Origin: Deroplatys truncata
Lineage: Eukaryota; Arthropoda; Insecta; Mantodea; Mantidae
Length of the DNA stretch: 64,000 nucleotides
Reading direction: 5' to 3'
NCBI GenBank assembly: GCA_030765065.1
Contig: CM060985.1
Location: forward strand, 178,810,096-178,874,095
How positions within the stretch are numbered: the stretch's first letter is position 1; each line of letters opens with the position of its first letter. The notes under the pieces were generated by a model. The model was not told where the DNA came from, did no database searches, and saw only the letters and a list, made by a program, of their open reading frames with translations. A program made the position numbers and the translations under genes. This document shows positions 33,276-44,889 of the stretch, one piece after another.

Positions 33276-34500
33276 CACTATGTGATCAAAAGTATCCGGA
33301 CACCTGGCTGAAAATGACGTACAGGTTCGTGGAGCCCACCATCGGCAATGCTGGAAGTCAATATGGTGTTGGCCCACCCGTAGCCTTGATCACAGTGTTC
33401 ACTCTCGCAGACATACTTTCAATCAGATGCTGGAAGGTTTCTTGGGGAATGGCAGCCCATTCTTTACGGAGTGCGGAACTGAGGAGAAGTATCGATGTAG
33501 GTCGGTGAGGCCCGGCACGAAGTCGGCGTTCCAAAACATCCCAAAGGTGTTCCTTAGGATTCAAGATAGGACTCTGTGCAGACCAGTCCATTACAGGGAT
33601 GTTATTGTCGTGTAACCACTCCGCCACAACCCGTGCAGCATGAACAGGTGCTCGATCGTGTTTAAAGATGCAATCGCCATCCCCGAATTGCTCTTCAACA
33701 GTGGGAAGCAAGAAGGTGCTTAAAATATTAATGTACATCTGTGCTGTGATCGTGCCATGCAAAACAATAAGGGGTGCAAGCCCCCTCCAGTAAAAACCAT
33801 AACACCACCACCTCCGAATTTCACTGTTGGCACTACACACGCTGGCAGATGACGTTCACCGGGCATTCGCCATACTCACACCCTGCCATCGGATCGCCAC
33901 ATTGTGTACCGTGATTCGTCACTCCACACAACGTTTTGCCACTGTTCAATCGTGTAATGTTGACGCTCCTTACACCAAGCGAGGCGTCGTTTGGCATTTT
34001 CCTGCGTGATGTGTGGCTTATGAGCAGCCGCTCGACCATGGAATCCAAGGTTTGTCACCTTATGCCTAACTGTCATAGTACTTGGAGTGGATCCTGATGG
34101 TTTGGAATTCCTATGTGATGGTCTCGATGGATGTCTGCCTATTACTCTTTACGACCCTGTTCAAATGTCGGCGATCTCTGTCAGTGAACAGACGAGGTCG
34201 GCCTTGTGCAGTACATGTCCCTTCATGTTTCCACTTCACTATCATATCAGAAACAGTGGACCTAGGGATGTTTAGGAGTGTGGAAATCTCGCGTACAGAC
34301 TTCTGACACAAGTGACACCGAATCACCTGACCACGTTCGAAGTCCGTGAGTTCCACGGAGCATCCCATTCTGCTGTTTCACGATGTCTAATGACTAGTGA
34401 GGTCGCGGATAATGAGTACCAGTCATTAGGTGGCAGCACAATGCACCTAAGATGAAAAACTATGTTTGTTGTCTGTCCGGATACTTTTGATCACATAGTG
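33276..34500 (-). mobile_element. Tc1-like transposon, copy C, 1.23 kb
   Basis: Perfect terminal repeats of at least 26 bases, CACTATGTGATCAAAAGTAT then CCGGACA, at both ends. TA duplications at 33274-33275 and 34501-34502. Inserted in an R copy, which gives an independent empty site. Confidence 0.97.
33358..34368 (-). pseudogene. Tc1-like transposase, DD34E, frameshifted
   Basis: Starts MGCSVELTDFERGQVIRCH; HTH SVREISTLLNIPRSTVSDMI is intact. A short in-frame deletion removes the residues before [15 protein letters not shown] shift near 34110 and another near 33840 break the gene. First Asp in [12 protein letters not shown], second in CIFKHDRAPVHAA, Glu in PKEHLWDVLERRL, spaced by 34. The C-terminus FQHLIESMSARVNTVIKATG to PTPY-stop is intact. 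The least damaged Tc1 copy here, but non-functional. Confidence 0.95.
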
Positions 34501-34760
34501 TATGTCAAAAACTGTCCATAAAAATATTTATACAACATAAATCATGTACTTTAACAAGATCTACATTTTGCGTGTTTCTTACTATTTACCAGTTATACAA
34601 AAGTCATTCAGATTGAAGAGGTCTTCACAGGCTATGACCAGAAGTAAATATCTTAAAAATATTGTATTTTAATTCAAATCGTTAGTCATTTTTGAGAAAA
34701 TCAAAGGTAACCAAAAAGTTGCCATGCGACGGGTAGTTTGGGATGGGAGGATTTTCTTAA

Positions 34761-35347
34761 AAAATAAAATAAAAAAAACCTTCGTTTTGTATCATTGCAA
34801 GAGGCTGAATTTAAAATGCGAAACGCCTTCTACTAAAATCTGTGCAACAGTACATGGTGTGCATTTTCCATGATACCAGTGAAGGATTCTGAAATAAACT
34901 CCCAACGAAACGAAAGTAAGAAAGAATTCACGGAGCGACGACAACAAGCGAATGATGGAAGTGAAATCCAAGCCGTTTCAATCAACCGAACTGAAACGGG
35001 AATGACGTTTTATTCACTTTCGAGATCTGTTTGATGTTGCAACGTTACCACTCCAGCAAAATGCTGCTCTTGCCAATTTGTCGCTCAAATAGAACCCACA
35101 CGGATTTCTATTTACTGCCGAACCCTTTAAAGCGGTCGGTTTGCATTCACACAGCGAAGAATGAGCTTAAAGGACCATACCACGAAGCTTTCTCAACGTT
35201 GTATCATTTCACTACTGGTTTGGAAATATATCTTTCTTTTTGGGTACTTGTACTCTATTTTTTAGTCGACAAAATATTATAATCAACATTAAACACTCTT
35301 ATTTGTTTACTACTGATGAACGTGTGTCCGGTTTTACCTTTTTACGT
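34761..35347. other. No feature recognised
   Basis: Unclassified; an 83-codon plus frame at 35031-35282 has no recognisable motif. Confidence 0.4.
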
Positions 35348-36165
35348 CTCCAATATCTGCTGTTAATTCTGCTGCCGGCTGCTACAGTGCTTGGCTATAA
35401 GATCTTTCTCTCAGAGCATGCACGGTCGCAGCGTGAAAGTGTAACAACAGGTTTAAATTGAGTGAGAAATTTAAGGCGATCTAATACTGAACTACTGAAG
35501 AGCGTTTCCGACCGCCTGAAGATAAAAAAGGAACTGAATATGAATTGTAGCACTCGAAACTATAACAACTGAATTATTGTACCTGATAACTTATGTAGTA
35601 TCAATTTTATGGTTTGAAATAATGTTTCCGCAATAAAAGGAACTAGGAGCATAATTTGCCGTGAGTCGCTCAAATGCTTACCGGCAAAACCCCTCGCGAT
35701 GGCCGCTAAATTTTACTTACACAAGCGCGCCTAGATTAACTGACTAATTTTCAAGAGAAAGTGTCACGAATATGCCTCTGATTAAGATTGCACGCCCTTT
35801 GACTAACACAAGCTCCGCCTACATATTACTCCCCTAACCGAAATCCTACCTGTGCGTAGTGACACTGTTACTAAGCGGTATCCCCCACTCTCAGAATTCC
35901 ATTACCTTTCTCTTTTTCAGAATTTCTGCCTACGTGACTTTGGAGACGTACTTCAACTGCATTCCAAGAATTGTTATGCCTAACGCCTTCGCTACGTCGG
36001 CTGTTACTACTGACTTTGCTTAACATTACTCGCTAATTATCTTTTTCTTTCAGGACAAATCTTCTCAATACATGCTTATTACATTATACATTGGTTTAAT
36101 ATACCGAAATTATTTACTGTAATTATTTGCTTATTTACTATCATGCATTTATTTAATCATTTACC
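35348..36165. repeat. Unclassified dispersed repeat R3, copy 2
   Basis: Colinear with 1672-2530 in the same orientation. Differences are mainly substitutions and small gaps; about 60 bases around 2060-2120 and 2160-2220 of copy 1 are rearranged or missing here. Confidence 0.7.
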
Positions 36166-36627
36166 TCTTCCCGTCAATTACCACTTACCTATAGTTAAAG
36201 TTAAGGGTACGGAATAACAGAAACGCTCCCGCAACGGAGGGATAAGGGGAGTGACCCGAAGGGTGAAAGGATCCTGATGACGAGGTGTACAAGCATAGAC
36301 AGAGTCCTAACGTTTGCAGATCGAACGCGTCCAACGCTACCCGGACCCATCCACAATCCTCGAGACCCTCTGCGATCCCCTTCTGGTGAAGTCCACTTGA
36401 AGGCAATTCACTGAGCGAGTCCCGCAATGACGCGAGGGAACAAATCTACACAAAGCGCACATCCAGCACTCAGCCGCAGATGGCAATCAAGGAGCTGATG
36501 GGTATAGGAAATGAGGCGCAGGAAGGTCGTGGTAGAAGAGGAACCATCCTAGCATTCGCCTACCGATCCGGGGAAACCAAAAAAAGCTAGTGGATCAGAG
36601 TGGCTGATTGCGAAGTACTACATCTGA
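36166..36627. other. GC-richer unclassified stretch
   Basis: Higher GC than its neighbours, with an 80-codon minus frame (36185-36427) of no recognised family. Could be a fragment of a SINE or retroelement. Confidence 0.3.
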
Positions 36628-36776
36628 TCCAAATTCGATACCGAATTTCTCAGGAAATACCCGTTTTGAAGTTCTCTGAATATCAAAAAAATCATTCCAG
36701 AAAGAGATTATGTGTTTGTGTCTGTGTGAGTGTGAGGGGGGGAGCGTTAATCTCAAACATCACTAAATCAATTTTT
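36628..36776 (-). repeat. R fragment, hairpin half
   Basis: AAATTCGATACCGAATTTCT, then GTGTTTGTGTCTGTGTGAGT; cut at CTAAATCAATTTTT by the next R copy. Confidence 0.7.
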
Positions 36777-37632
36777 ACTCTCTCTACTACGTATAGTAAG
36801 TAAGGGAAGTATTGTATTCCACCCAAAAATTCGATACCGATTATTCACTGGAAATACATGTTTTGAGACACCCTAAATCCAAAAAAAAACATTTTTGGAT
36901 CTGCGTGTATATAAACAGCATACCTCAGAAACGAACAGTCGGATAAACACCAAACTTGGTATTTAGGTTCAGTATCTTCCAGAGATACGACATGAAGGTT
37001 TTCAAGAAAATCCCCCCACCCCAGATTACCCTTTACATGGAACATTTTTCGAAACTTTTTCTCAAAAATGGGTCTAACGATTTTGATTAAAATATATGTT
37101 TCAGCTATTTTCATGACAAATAAAATGTATATCTTGAATTTTCTGGGAATGTCTCCAAAAGTATTCTTCATTGTGAACGACTTTTGCATAACTGGTAAAC
37201 CATAAGAGATAGACAAAATTTTACTACACAAAAAATGTAGATCGCGTTAAAATACGCAATTTATATCATATACATTTTTTTTGTTGAGTCAACCATTTTC
37301 GAGATATTGCTTGTTATTCCCTTAAATTTTTCAATAATTTTCTCAAATGGGAATTCGTTATTCATTTTTTGTCTTGTATATGCAAGGAGTATTAATCTGT
37401 GGCAAAGGGAATGGTGCTGCACCTAGCAACCAGCTATTAAGAGATATGTATATGCTTAAAGGCTACTGTATTTCTATATTGCCCTTGTAAATATAGATTC
37501 CCCTTACATCTACAAGAAACTTAGCAATAAGCAAATGTTCATCTCTATTAACATGAAGTAGATGGAGAATAAGCGTTTGTAAAAATAGTTTGTACAAGAG
37601 TAGAGACAGTCATGTGAGTGTAACACATCAGA
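36777..37632 (-). mobile_element. R1 element, complete
   Basis: Starts ACTCTCTCTACTACGTATAG and ends GTGTAACACATCAGA, with flanking T runs on both sides. Contains the longer middle segment (GTATTAATCTGTGGCAAAGG) also seen in the copy at 29-946. Confidence 0.9.
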
Positions 37633-38089
37633 TTTTTTTTTATTCTTTCACCAATAGAAAGCCCAAGTCTTGCTGAAGGACAAGGTGCAATAAAGTAATT
37701 TCTAATTTTACTGCATCAATTAATAAAACTTTAAAAAGATTTACAAAGCCCTCGTACTTGAATACAAATATATTGGGGTTATGAAACAACATTCTTTTGA
37801 AAAAGGCCTTGAATTTTAGTTTAGTATGACTCTACAGAAAATGCGTGTGAAATAAAACAAATGCCGCGGATATTACTTTCCAAGCAATGTATAGATGGTC
37901 ACGATTTAGCAGTTAAAGACACTGCAGAACTAAATAGAATCGAATCTCTTTATAACGCATGCAATACCAATGCGAAGATAATCCTCATGTAAGAAAGTTT
38001 CTTTTGTACTTATGGTATATAGGGTATGTTCGATAATTATACACAAACAGAGAAACTAACATTACAAATCTTTGAACCTATACATTTTT
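37633..38089. other. No feature recognised
   Basis: AT-rich spacer between two R1 copies; nothing recognisable. Confidence 0.4.
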
Positions 38090-38919
38090 ACTTTCTCTAC
38101 TACGTATAGTAAGTAGGGGAAGTGTTGTATTCCACCCAAAAATTCGATATCGACGTTTCACCGGAAATACACGTTTTGAGACCCCCTGAATCCAAAAAAA
38201 ATTTGGAAACAGGTCCGTTTGTGTGTCTGTCTGTGAACAGCATAACTCAGAAGCGAACAGTCGGATAAACACTAAACTTGGTACTTAGGTTCCTGTATCT
38301 TCCAGAGATGCGACACGAAGGTTTTCAAGAAAATCCCCCCACCCCAGATTACCCTTTACATGGAACTTTTTAAAAAATTTTAATTTTCTCAAAAATGGCT
38401 CTAACGATTTTGATTAAAATGTCATATGTTTAAGATATTGTCATGAGAAATGAAATGTACATCTCGAATTTTCTGGGAATGTCTCAAAAAGTATTCTTCA
38501 TTGTGAACGACTTTTGCATAACTGGTAAACCATAAGAGATAGACAAAAGTTTACTACATAAAAATGTAGATGGCGTTAAAATACACAATTTATGTCATAT
38601 ACATTGTTTTTGTTGAGTGAACCATTTTCGAGATATTGCTTGTTATTCCATTAAATTTTCCAATAGTTTTTCTCAAGTGGGAATTCGTTATTAATTTTTT
38701 TTATGTCCTGGACATACAAAGAGAATGGAATGCTCCACATAGCAACCAGCTCTTAAAACATTTGACTGTCGCTTAAAGTCTACCATATTCCCCTTGCATC
38801 TACAATAAAATTAGCAATAAGATTGACATCTCAATTAACATGAAGCGTATGGAAAATAAGCGTTTGTAAAAATAGTTTATACAAGAGTAGAGAAAGTCAG
38901 GTGAGTGTAACACATCAGA
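38090..38919 (-). mobile_element. R1 element, complete, 830 bases
   Basis: Starts ACTTTCTCTACTACGTATAG, ends GTGTAACACATCAGA. A clean compact reference copy with all landmarks. Inserted immediately after the stop codon of the transposase remnant to its right. Confidence 0.93.
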
Positions 38920-38931
38920 TTTTTTCATACA

Positions 38932-39532
38932 TTACAGATGCTCAATATGTACGCCTTTTGTTATTCTACACACATCTAATCAATAATCCATATCTTCCCA
39001 CACACGCACCAACATGTCAACGGTGTTAGTTAGGAAGGCGGCTCGAATGCGCTGTCTCAGTTCCAGTATATTCACTGGTAGAGGAGGAACAAGAACGTGA
39101 TCTTCAACGTATCCCACACGAAGTCACAGAATGTTTATGTGGTGGCCAGGGTAAAAGCACCTGAGCACAATCCGTTCCTTGTCCGATTCAACGTTGTTGT
39201 AGTTCTTTGTGTAAAAACGCTCTGATCCCCCAGTGGAAATGAGATGGTGCACCGTCGTGTTGCTAGCACGTAATCACCCATGTCTCACTCAACTGCGGCG
39301 ACAGCCATTCTGTAATTCGCTTCTGCTTCTGACGCATCAGGACGCCCACTGCTTTTTCCCTTACACAAGAACCTGTGTCCGCAAATTGAGCATACCATCT
39401 ATGAACAGAGTTGTCGGAGGAAGGAGGAAACACGTTCCAAAATGGCCCTGGACTATGTTAAGGAACTGATATTGGTGATATTTAAGAACACATAACGCTT
39501 TCTCCTTACCGCAGACCGCCATTTTGTAAACA
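38932..39532 (-). pseudogene. DUF4817-type transposase remnant, core deleted
   Basis: Starts MAVCGKEKALCVLKYHQYQF; with shifts it continues to DNSVHRWYAQFADTG and a CKGKSSGRP-like linker, the N-terminal DNA-binding part. It then passes straight to the C-terminal end: VLVPPLPVNILELRQRIRAA, VDMLVRVWEDMDY (in-frame stop), LDVCRITKGVHIEHL-stop. The catalytic core with the first two acidic residues is missing, the same kind of deletion as at 5.3 kb but in a different element. Confidence 0.85.
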
Positions 39533-39693
39533 CTCCTGTAACTGCCATTTGGTGGTAACTGACGTCACTATAGTCGACGCAGAACAAAACTTTTAGAATT
39601 TCCCTTCCTCACTGCAACGATAATAATAGTAAGTTTTCCATGATTGCTAAAAAAATCACAAAACCCCGATAAGCATTTAGAATAACCCTGTAT
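38932..39693 (-). mobile_element. DUF4817-type transposon, deletion derivative, one end missing
   Basis: The right end, in reverse complement, starts ATACAGGGTTATTCTAAATG, similar to terminal repeats of this transposon class. The left terminal repeat is absent where the R1 copy 38090-38919 begins. Confidence 0.65.
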
Positions 39694-40497
39694 ATGTTAA
39701 ATGTTTCTATTATGTAACTACTACGGGACAAAAGAGGAGCTACAAAGGTATAAAATTGCACCTTCTGTAATTATCTAGCGAGTTACTTGGCCATTCCGAC
39801 CGATGATTGTTCCACCGCCAAAGGCTACTTATAGGCAGTATTTCCTTAACTTGGAAGAGTCTCAGTTGGACCTTGGGAGTAACGTTCAGGAATAGGTGTG
39901 GTGATATAGTAGGAATTGACAAGGTAATGAAGGAGAGGGGATGTTGGAGAACCGCGTTAGCACCTTGCTGATGTATGTTGGTACTAGCTGACGGGAGCGC
40001 ATAGATAGAACGGGTTAACAGTCATGGCTAAAGTCCCTGGCTGCCATTCTGGGGTTGGAGATGGAGGATAGAAAAGGATGAAGTCGTTTATTTAATCATT
40101 AGTTATTATTTGCTTTTTAGGGGCGATGATTTCTTGTGTTGGATTAGGGGTGAGGGAAGCGGGAGCACATACGTCTCCATGAAGTTTGATTAGTTGGTAG
40201 CTTTCCTGGAGTAAAGTTTGGCGCATTTCTCGAAACTGGTGTCGTCAGATGTATCGACCGCCTCTATTGCCTGGTATTCGATACGCGACGGCACGACGCG
40301 TCACCTTTGAAGTCGTCCTGTTGTAGTTGTTGGAGTTGAGATCTGTACAGTTGCTGCCGGGATTTACCGGATGGAGATGCGCTGCTAGGCCTCCACTGCC
40401 CTCTGTAGCGCCTCTAGGCAAAGTGCAAGATCACACAGCGTAGTGCTGAGGCCATCGACGAGGACACCTAAGGGATCTACATCTCTGGGAGGTGCAG
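39694..40497. other. No feature recognised
   Basis: Unclassified, moderately GC-rich; no motif-bearing frame. Confidence 0.4.
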
Positions 40498-40868
40498 GAG
40501 GCACACAGCTTGCAGCCCAAGTGGACAAAGACGCGCAGTGTTCCTAACAGTTCCAGACTTGACCACCCGGCCACGGAAGAACCTCTCGGAGACGTCAGTG
40601 GGATCGGGGAAACATTTCCAAAGTGCAAATCTCTGCGCCATCTACCCGACACCGACCGAACCACAGCTCCAGAGTCAACCTGAAACGGAAATGAAATGAG
40701 AAGAAATGGGGGGGAGAGGAGAACCGTGGTAGAATACACTATACCACCCTTTGTCAAACAAGGAAAACCAAGAAAAACCCCATGGTCAGGGGCGACTATC
40801 GGGAAACGAACCCGGGACCCCCGTACAGCAGACAGGTGCTCTACTGCCTGAGCTGCGAAGGCAGCCTT
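40498..40868 (-). mobile_element. tRNA-headed SINE-3, copy 1
   Basis: In reverse complement the head is tRNA-like: A box GCAGCTCAGGCAGTAGAGCA, B box GGGTTCGTTTCCCG. The body shares blocks with 26958-27300. The long minus frame across it (151 codons) is read-through of tRNA-like sequence and not a gene. Confidence 0.75.
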
Positions 40869-41283
40869 CATCAAGTTGGGTTCCAAGATCGGGGCGATAA
40901 TACATTACCACAAAAGAACAAGTTTTTAAATACTGACGTTATACGTTGCAGTATAATGGCATTCACTTTAGTGTTAAATGGAGCCACGCATCTTCATAAT
41001 ATCCCATTGGCAGCGGTTCTTCTACTTTAGCTCCAAGCTGCATTCTGTGCGCTCTAATAACTCTGGAGGGCGAACCGGCGACCTGGAAAGAGAGGGGGGT
41101 GCGGCAGATTAAGCCCATTTCTCTGTTTCCTTCTCCGTACAGCGATTTGCTCGATAGCCATTAATGAGCTTTGCTGCGGCAAAGACCGGCCGTGTGTACG
41201 GGGGGTGTGCGTGTCTGCTCCCCTTCAGCCCGAGCTAAATAAGGATACCCTATACCTAGAAGCATTAGCACTTAAAATATCTT
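40869..41283. other. No feature recognised
   Basis: Unclassified spacer, locally GC-rich around 41070-41230. Confidence 0.4.
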
Positions 41284-41404
41284 ATATACTTCACTCACAT
41301 GGCATTCTCTACTCAGTCTTCAACAAAAGATCCTTACAAAAGATTATTCTTCCATCTACTTAATGTTAATCGAAATAAATATTTGTAGAAATTACCTTAT
41401 AAAA
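41284..41404 (+). repeat. R 5' fragment
   Basis: ACTCACATGGCATTCTCTAC to TTAATCGAAATAAATATTTG; cut by the next R copy. Confidence 0.65.
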
Positions 41405-41405
41405 A

Positions 41406-43048
41406 TCTGGCATTACATTCACATAACTTTATTTACTCTCTATCCGCTTTATTATTGTCGATTCTTCCGAAAGTTTTTATTTTCCTATTTACTCCATTTT
41501 AATCCAGCCAAACCTTTCCGGAAACAGCATTACCAGTTCGTTATAGATACAAAGAGAACGGCGATAGTCAAATATTTAACAACTGGACGCTGTATGCTGC
41601 CTTAAAATTCCATACTGTTTCCATGACATCGCGAGAAACAACTGAATGTTAACAGGATCTTAAAAATGAGTAAGTGTTCAACAATTCCAATCACTAATAA
41701 CTATATCTCGGAAATGGCTGATGGAACAAAAAAGTTATTCGAAATAAATTGTGTATTTTAAAGAGGTCTACATTTTTTACTTTCTCTACTACGTAGAGTA
41801 TTGTACGGGAAGAATTGTATTCCACCCAAAAATTCAATACCAAGATTTCAACGGAAATATATGTTTTGAGACCCCCTGAATCCAAAAAAGCATTTTTGGA
41901 AACATGTCCGTGTGTGTGCCTGTGAACAGCATAACTCAGAAACGAACAGTCGGATAAACTCCAAACTTGGTATTTAGGTTCAGTATCTTCCAGAGATGCG
42001 ACACGAAGGTCTTCAAGAAAATTCCCCCAACCCAGATTACACTTTACAAGGAACATTTTTGAACATTTTAATTTTCTCAAAAATGGCTCTAACGTTTTTG
42101 ATAAAATATCATATATTTAAGATATTTTGATGACAAATGAAATGTATACCTCGAATTTTCTGGGAATGTCTCCAAAAGTATTGTTCATTATGAACGACTT
42201 TTGCATAACTGTTTAACCATAAGAAATAGACAAAATTTTACTACACAAAAAATCTAGATCGCGTTAAAATATGCAATTTACATCATATACATTTTTTGTT
42301 GAGTGAACCATTTCCCATGATATTGCTTGTTATTGCCTTAAATTGTCCAATACCTTTTTCTAAAATGGAAATTCGTTATTCATTTTTTTTTGTCCTGGAC
42401 ATGCAAAGAGAATGGAATGCGCCACATAGCAACCAGCTCTTAAAATATTTGAATATCGCTTAAAGTCTACCATATTCCCCTTGCACCTACAAGAAAATTA
42501 GCAATAAGATTAACATCTCCATTAACATGAAGCATATGGAGAATAAGCGTTTGTAAAAATAGTTTGTAACAGAGTAGAGAAAGTCATGTGAGTGTAACAC
42601 ATGAGATTTTTTATGTAGTGCGAATTCGTCTATCTTTAAGCGTTTACTACTTATACAAGATTATATAAAATTGCTTCTGAATGAAGAAGTTTTCGCAGGT
42701 TATTCCCAGAACATTCAAGATATACATTTTATTTGTGACATAAATATCTTTAATATATGATATTATAATCAGAATCGTTTGAGTGAGTGTTTAGAAAATA
42801 AAAAAATTCGAAAAATATTCTATGTAGACTGTAGCTAGGAGTGGAGGAACATGTTCAAAATCTTTGTGTACGTCCTTGGGAGGTACTGTACCTAAATAGG
42901 TACCTAGTTTGGGATTTATCCGGCTTTTCATTTTTGAACTATGCTGTTCACAGACACATACATACTCCCGACTATTTCTAAGTATCGTTTATTTTTGTTC
43001 AGGGGGTCTCAAAATATGCATCCCAGGTGAAATATTTGTAATCAATTT
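41406..43048 (+). mobile_element. R2 element split by an inverted R1 copy
   Basis: Starts TCTGGCATTACATTCACATA and carries the AACTGGACGCTGTATGCTGC block. The host sequence GAGGTCTACATTTTTT is cut at 41778 and resumes at 42607 as TTTTTTATGTAGTGCG, matching uninterrupted R2 copies. Ends short of its hairpin at ATCAATTTTT, where another R1 begins. Confidence 0.85.
41779..42606 (-). mobile_element. R1 element, complete, nested in R2
   Basis: ACTTTCTCTACTACGTAGAG to GTGTAACACATGAGA, 828 bases, flanked by T runs of the host R2. One of two nested cases that fix the family boundaries. Confidence 0.93.
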
Positions 43049-43158
43049 TTACTTTCCCTACTACGTATGTTAAGTAGGGGAAGTATTGTATTCCACCCAA
43101 AAATTCGATACCGATATTTCACCGGGAATATGTTTTGAGACCCCCTGAATCCGAAAAA

Positions 43159-43910
43159 TCTGATGTGTTACATTCACATGACTTTCTCTACTCTTGTACA
43201 AACTATTTATAAAAACGCTTAATCTCCATATGCTTCATGTTAATCGAGATAAACATTTTCAGACTCTATCTAATTGCTAATTTTCTTTAGATGTAAGAGG
43301 AATATATATTTACAAGGGCAATATACAAATATAAGTCTTTAAGCACATACATATCCCTTATTAGCTGGTTGCTAGGTGTAGCATCATTCGCTTTGCCACA
43401 GATTAATATTCTTTGCATATCAAGACAAAAAAATGAATAACGAACTCCCATTTGAGAAAAGTATTGAAAAATTTAAGGGAATAACAAGTAATATCTCGAA
43501 AATGGTTCACTCAACAAAAAAATGTATATGACATAAATTGTGTATTTTAACGCGCTCTACATTTTGTGTGTAGTAAAATTTTGTCTATCTCTTATGGTTT
43601 ACCAGTTATGCAAAAGTCGTTCACAATGAAGAACACTTTTGGAGACATTCCCAGGAAATTCAAGATATACATTTTATTTGCCATAAAATATCTTAAATAT
43701 ATGATATTTTAATAAAAATCGTTAAGGCCATTTTTGAGAAAATTAAACTTTTCGAAAAATCTTCCATGTAAAGGGGACTCTGGGGTAAGGGGATTTTCTT
43801 GAAAACCTTCGTGTCGCATCCTTGGAAGATACTGAACCCAAATACCAAGTTTGGTGTTTATCCGACTGTTCGTTTCTGAGTTATGCTGTTCACAGACACA
43901 CACACAGACA

Positions 43911-43944
<34 letters not shown>

Positions 43945-44085
43945 CATACACACGGACATGTTTCCAAAAATGCTTTTTTTTGGATTCAGGGGCTCTCAAA
44001 ACATGTATTTCCGGTGAAATCTCGGTATCGAAATTTTGGGTGGAATACAATACTTCCCCTACTTACTATACGTAGTAGAGAAAGT
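43159..44085 (+). mobile_element. R1 element, complete, nested in R1
   Basis: TCTGATGTGTTACATTCACA to CTATACGTAGTAGAGAAAGT, 927 bases. Carries a (CA)n expansion at about 43888-43942. Best-defined copy in the window because both ends are exposed by the interrupted host. Confidence 0.95.
43888..43942. repeat. (CA)n microsatellite inside R1
   Basis: Expansion of the short CA/TG tract at the conserved position after GCTGTTCACAGACA. Frames across it on both strands are artefacts. Confidence 0.95.
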
Positions 44086-44889
44086 AAAAAAGCATTTTTG
44101 GAAACATGTCGTGTGTGTGCCTGTGAACAGCATAACTCAGAAACGAACAGTCGGAAAAACACCAAACTTGGTATTTTGGTTCAGCATCTTCCAGAGATGC
44201 GACACAAAGGTTTTCAAGAAAATCCCCCGACCTCAGATTACCCTTTAAATGGAACATTTTTCGAAAATTTTAATTTTCTCAGAAATGGCTCTAACGATTT
44301 TGAATAAAATACTCTATGTTTAAGATACTTTAATGACAAATAAAATGTATATCTTGAATTTTCTGGGAATGTCTCTAAAAGTATTCTTCATTGTGAACCA
44401 CTTTTGCATAACTGGTAAACCATAAGAGATATACAAAGCTTTACTGCACAGAAAATATAGATCGCGTTAAAATACACAATTTATATCATATACATTTTTT
44501 TATTAAGTGAACCATTTTCAAGATGTTGCTTGTTATTCCCTTATATTTTCCAATACTTATATTTTTTCTCAAATGGGAATTCGTTAATCATTTTTTTTAT
44601 GTCCTGCACATAGAAAGAGAATGGAATGCGCCACGTAGCATCCAGCTCTTAAAACATTTGACTATCGCTTAAAACGTACCATATTCCCCTTGCACCAACA
44701 AGAAAATTAGCAATAAGATTAACATGTCGATTAACATGAGGAATATGGAGAATAAGCGTCTGTAAAAATAGTTTTTACAAGAGTAGAGAAAGTAATGTGA
44801 GTGTTACACATTACATTTTTTGTATTCATTTCATTCAATTCATTTTGTATTTACTTATTATGTATATTGTAGAGAAAATAAGAACAAAA

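Larger units (their letters stand above)
33185..34760 (+). repeat. R fragment split by Tc1 copy C
   Basis: Left part 33185-33273 includes TAAGTATCTGAAAATTCAAA and CAATAACAAAGAA; the right part resumes at 34503 with ACATAAATCATGTACTTTAA and ends in GGGATGGGAGGATTTTC. Both ends of the R copy are missing. Confidence 0.75.
43051..44815 (-). mobile_element. R1 element split by an inverted R1 copy
   Basis: The left part, 43051-43158, runs from ACTTTCCCTACTACGTATGT to CCCTGAATCCGAAAA. The sequence resumes at 44086 with AAAAAAGCATTTTTGGAAAC and ends GTGTTACACATTACA. Removing the inner element restores the family order exactly. Confidence 0.92.

Noticed and set aside
40431..40886. 151-codon minus frame
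   Set aside because: Read-through of the SINE-3 tRNA-like head and body.
43159..44085. R as a solo LTR
   Set aside because: Ends are not TG...CA, no constant target duplication is visible and there is no TATA/AATAAA order. The asymmetric inverted ends fit poorly.
43822..44307. 161-codon plus frame with a long Thr-His run
   Set aside because: Crosses the (CA)n tract and the junction of two R copies; non-coding.
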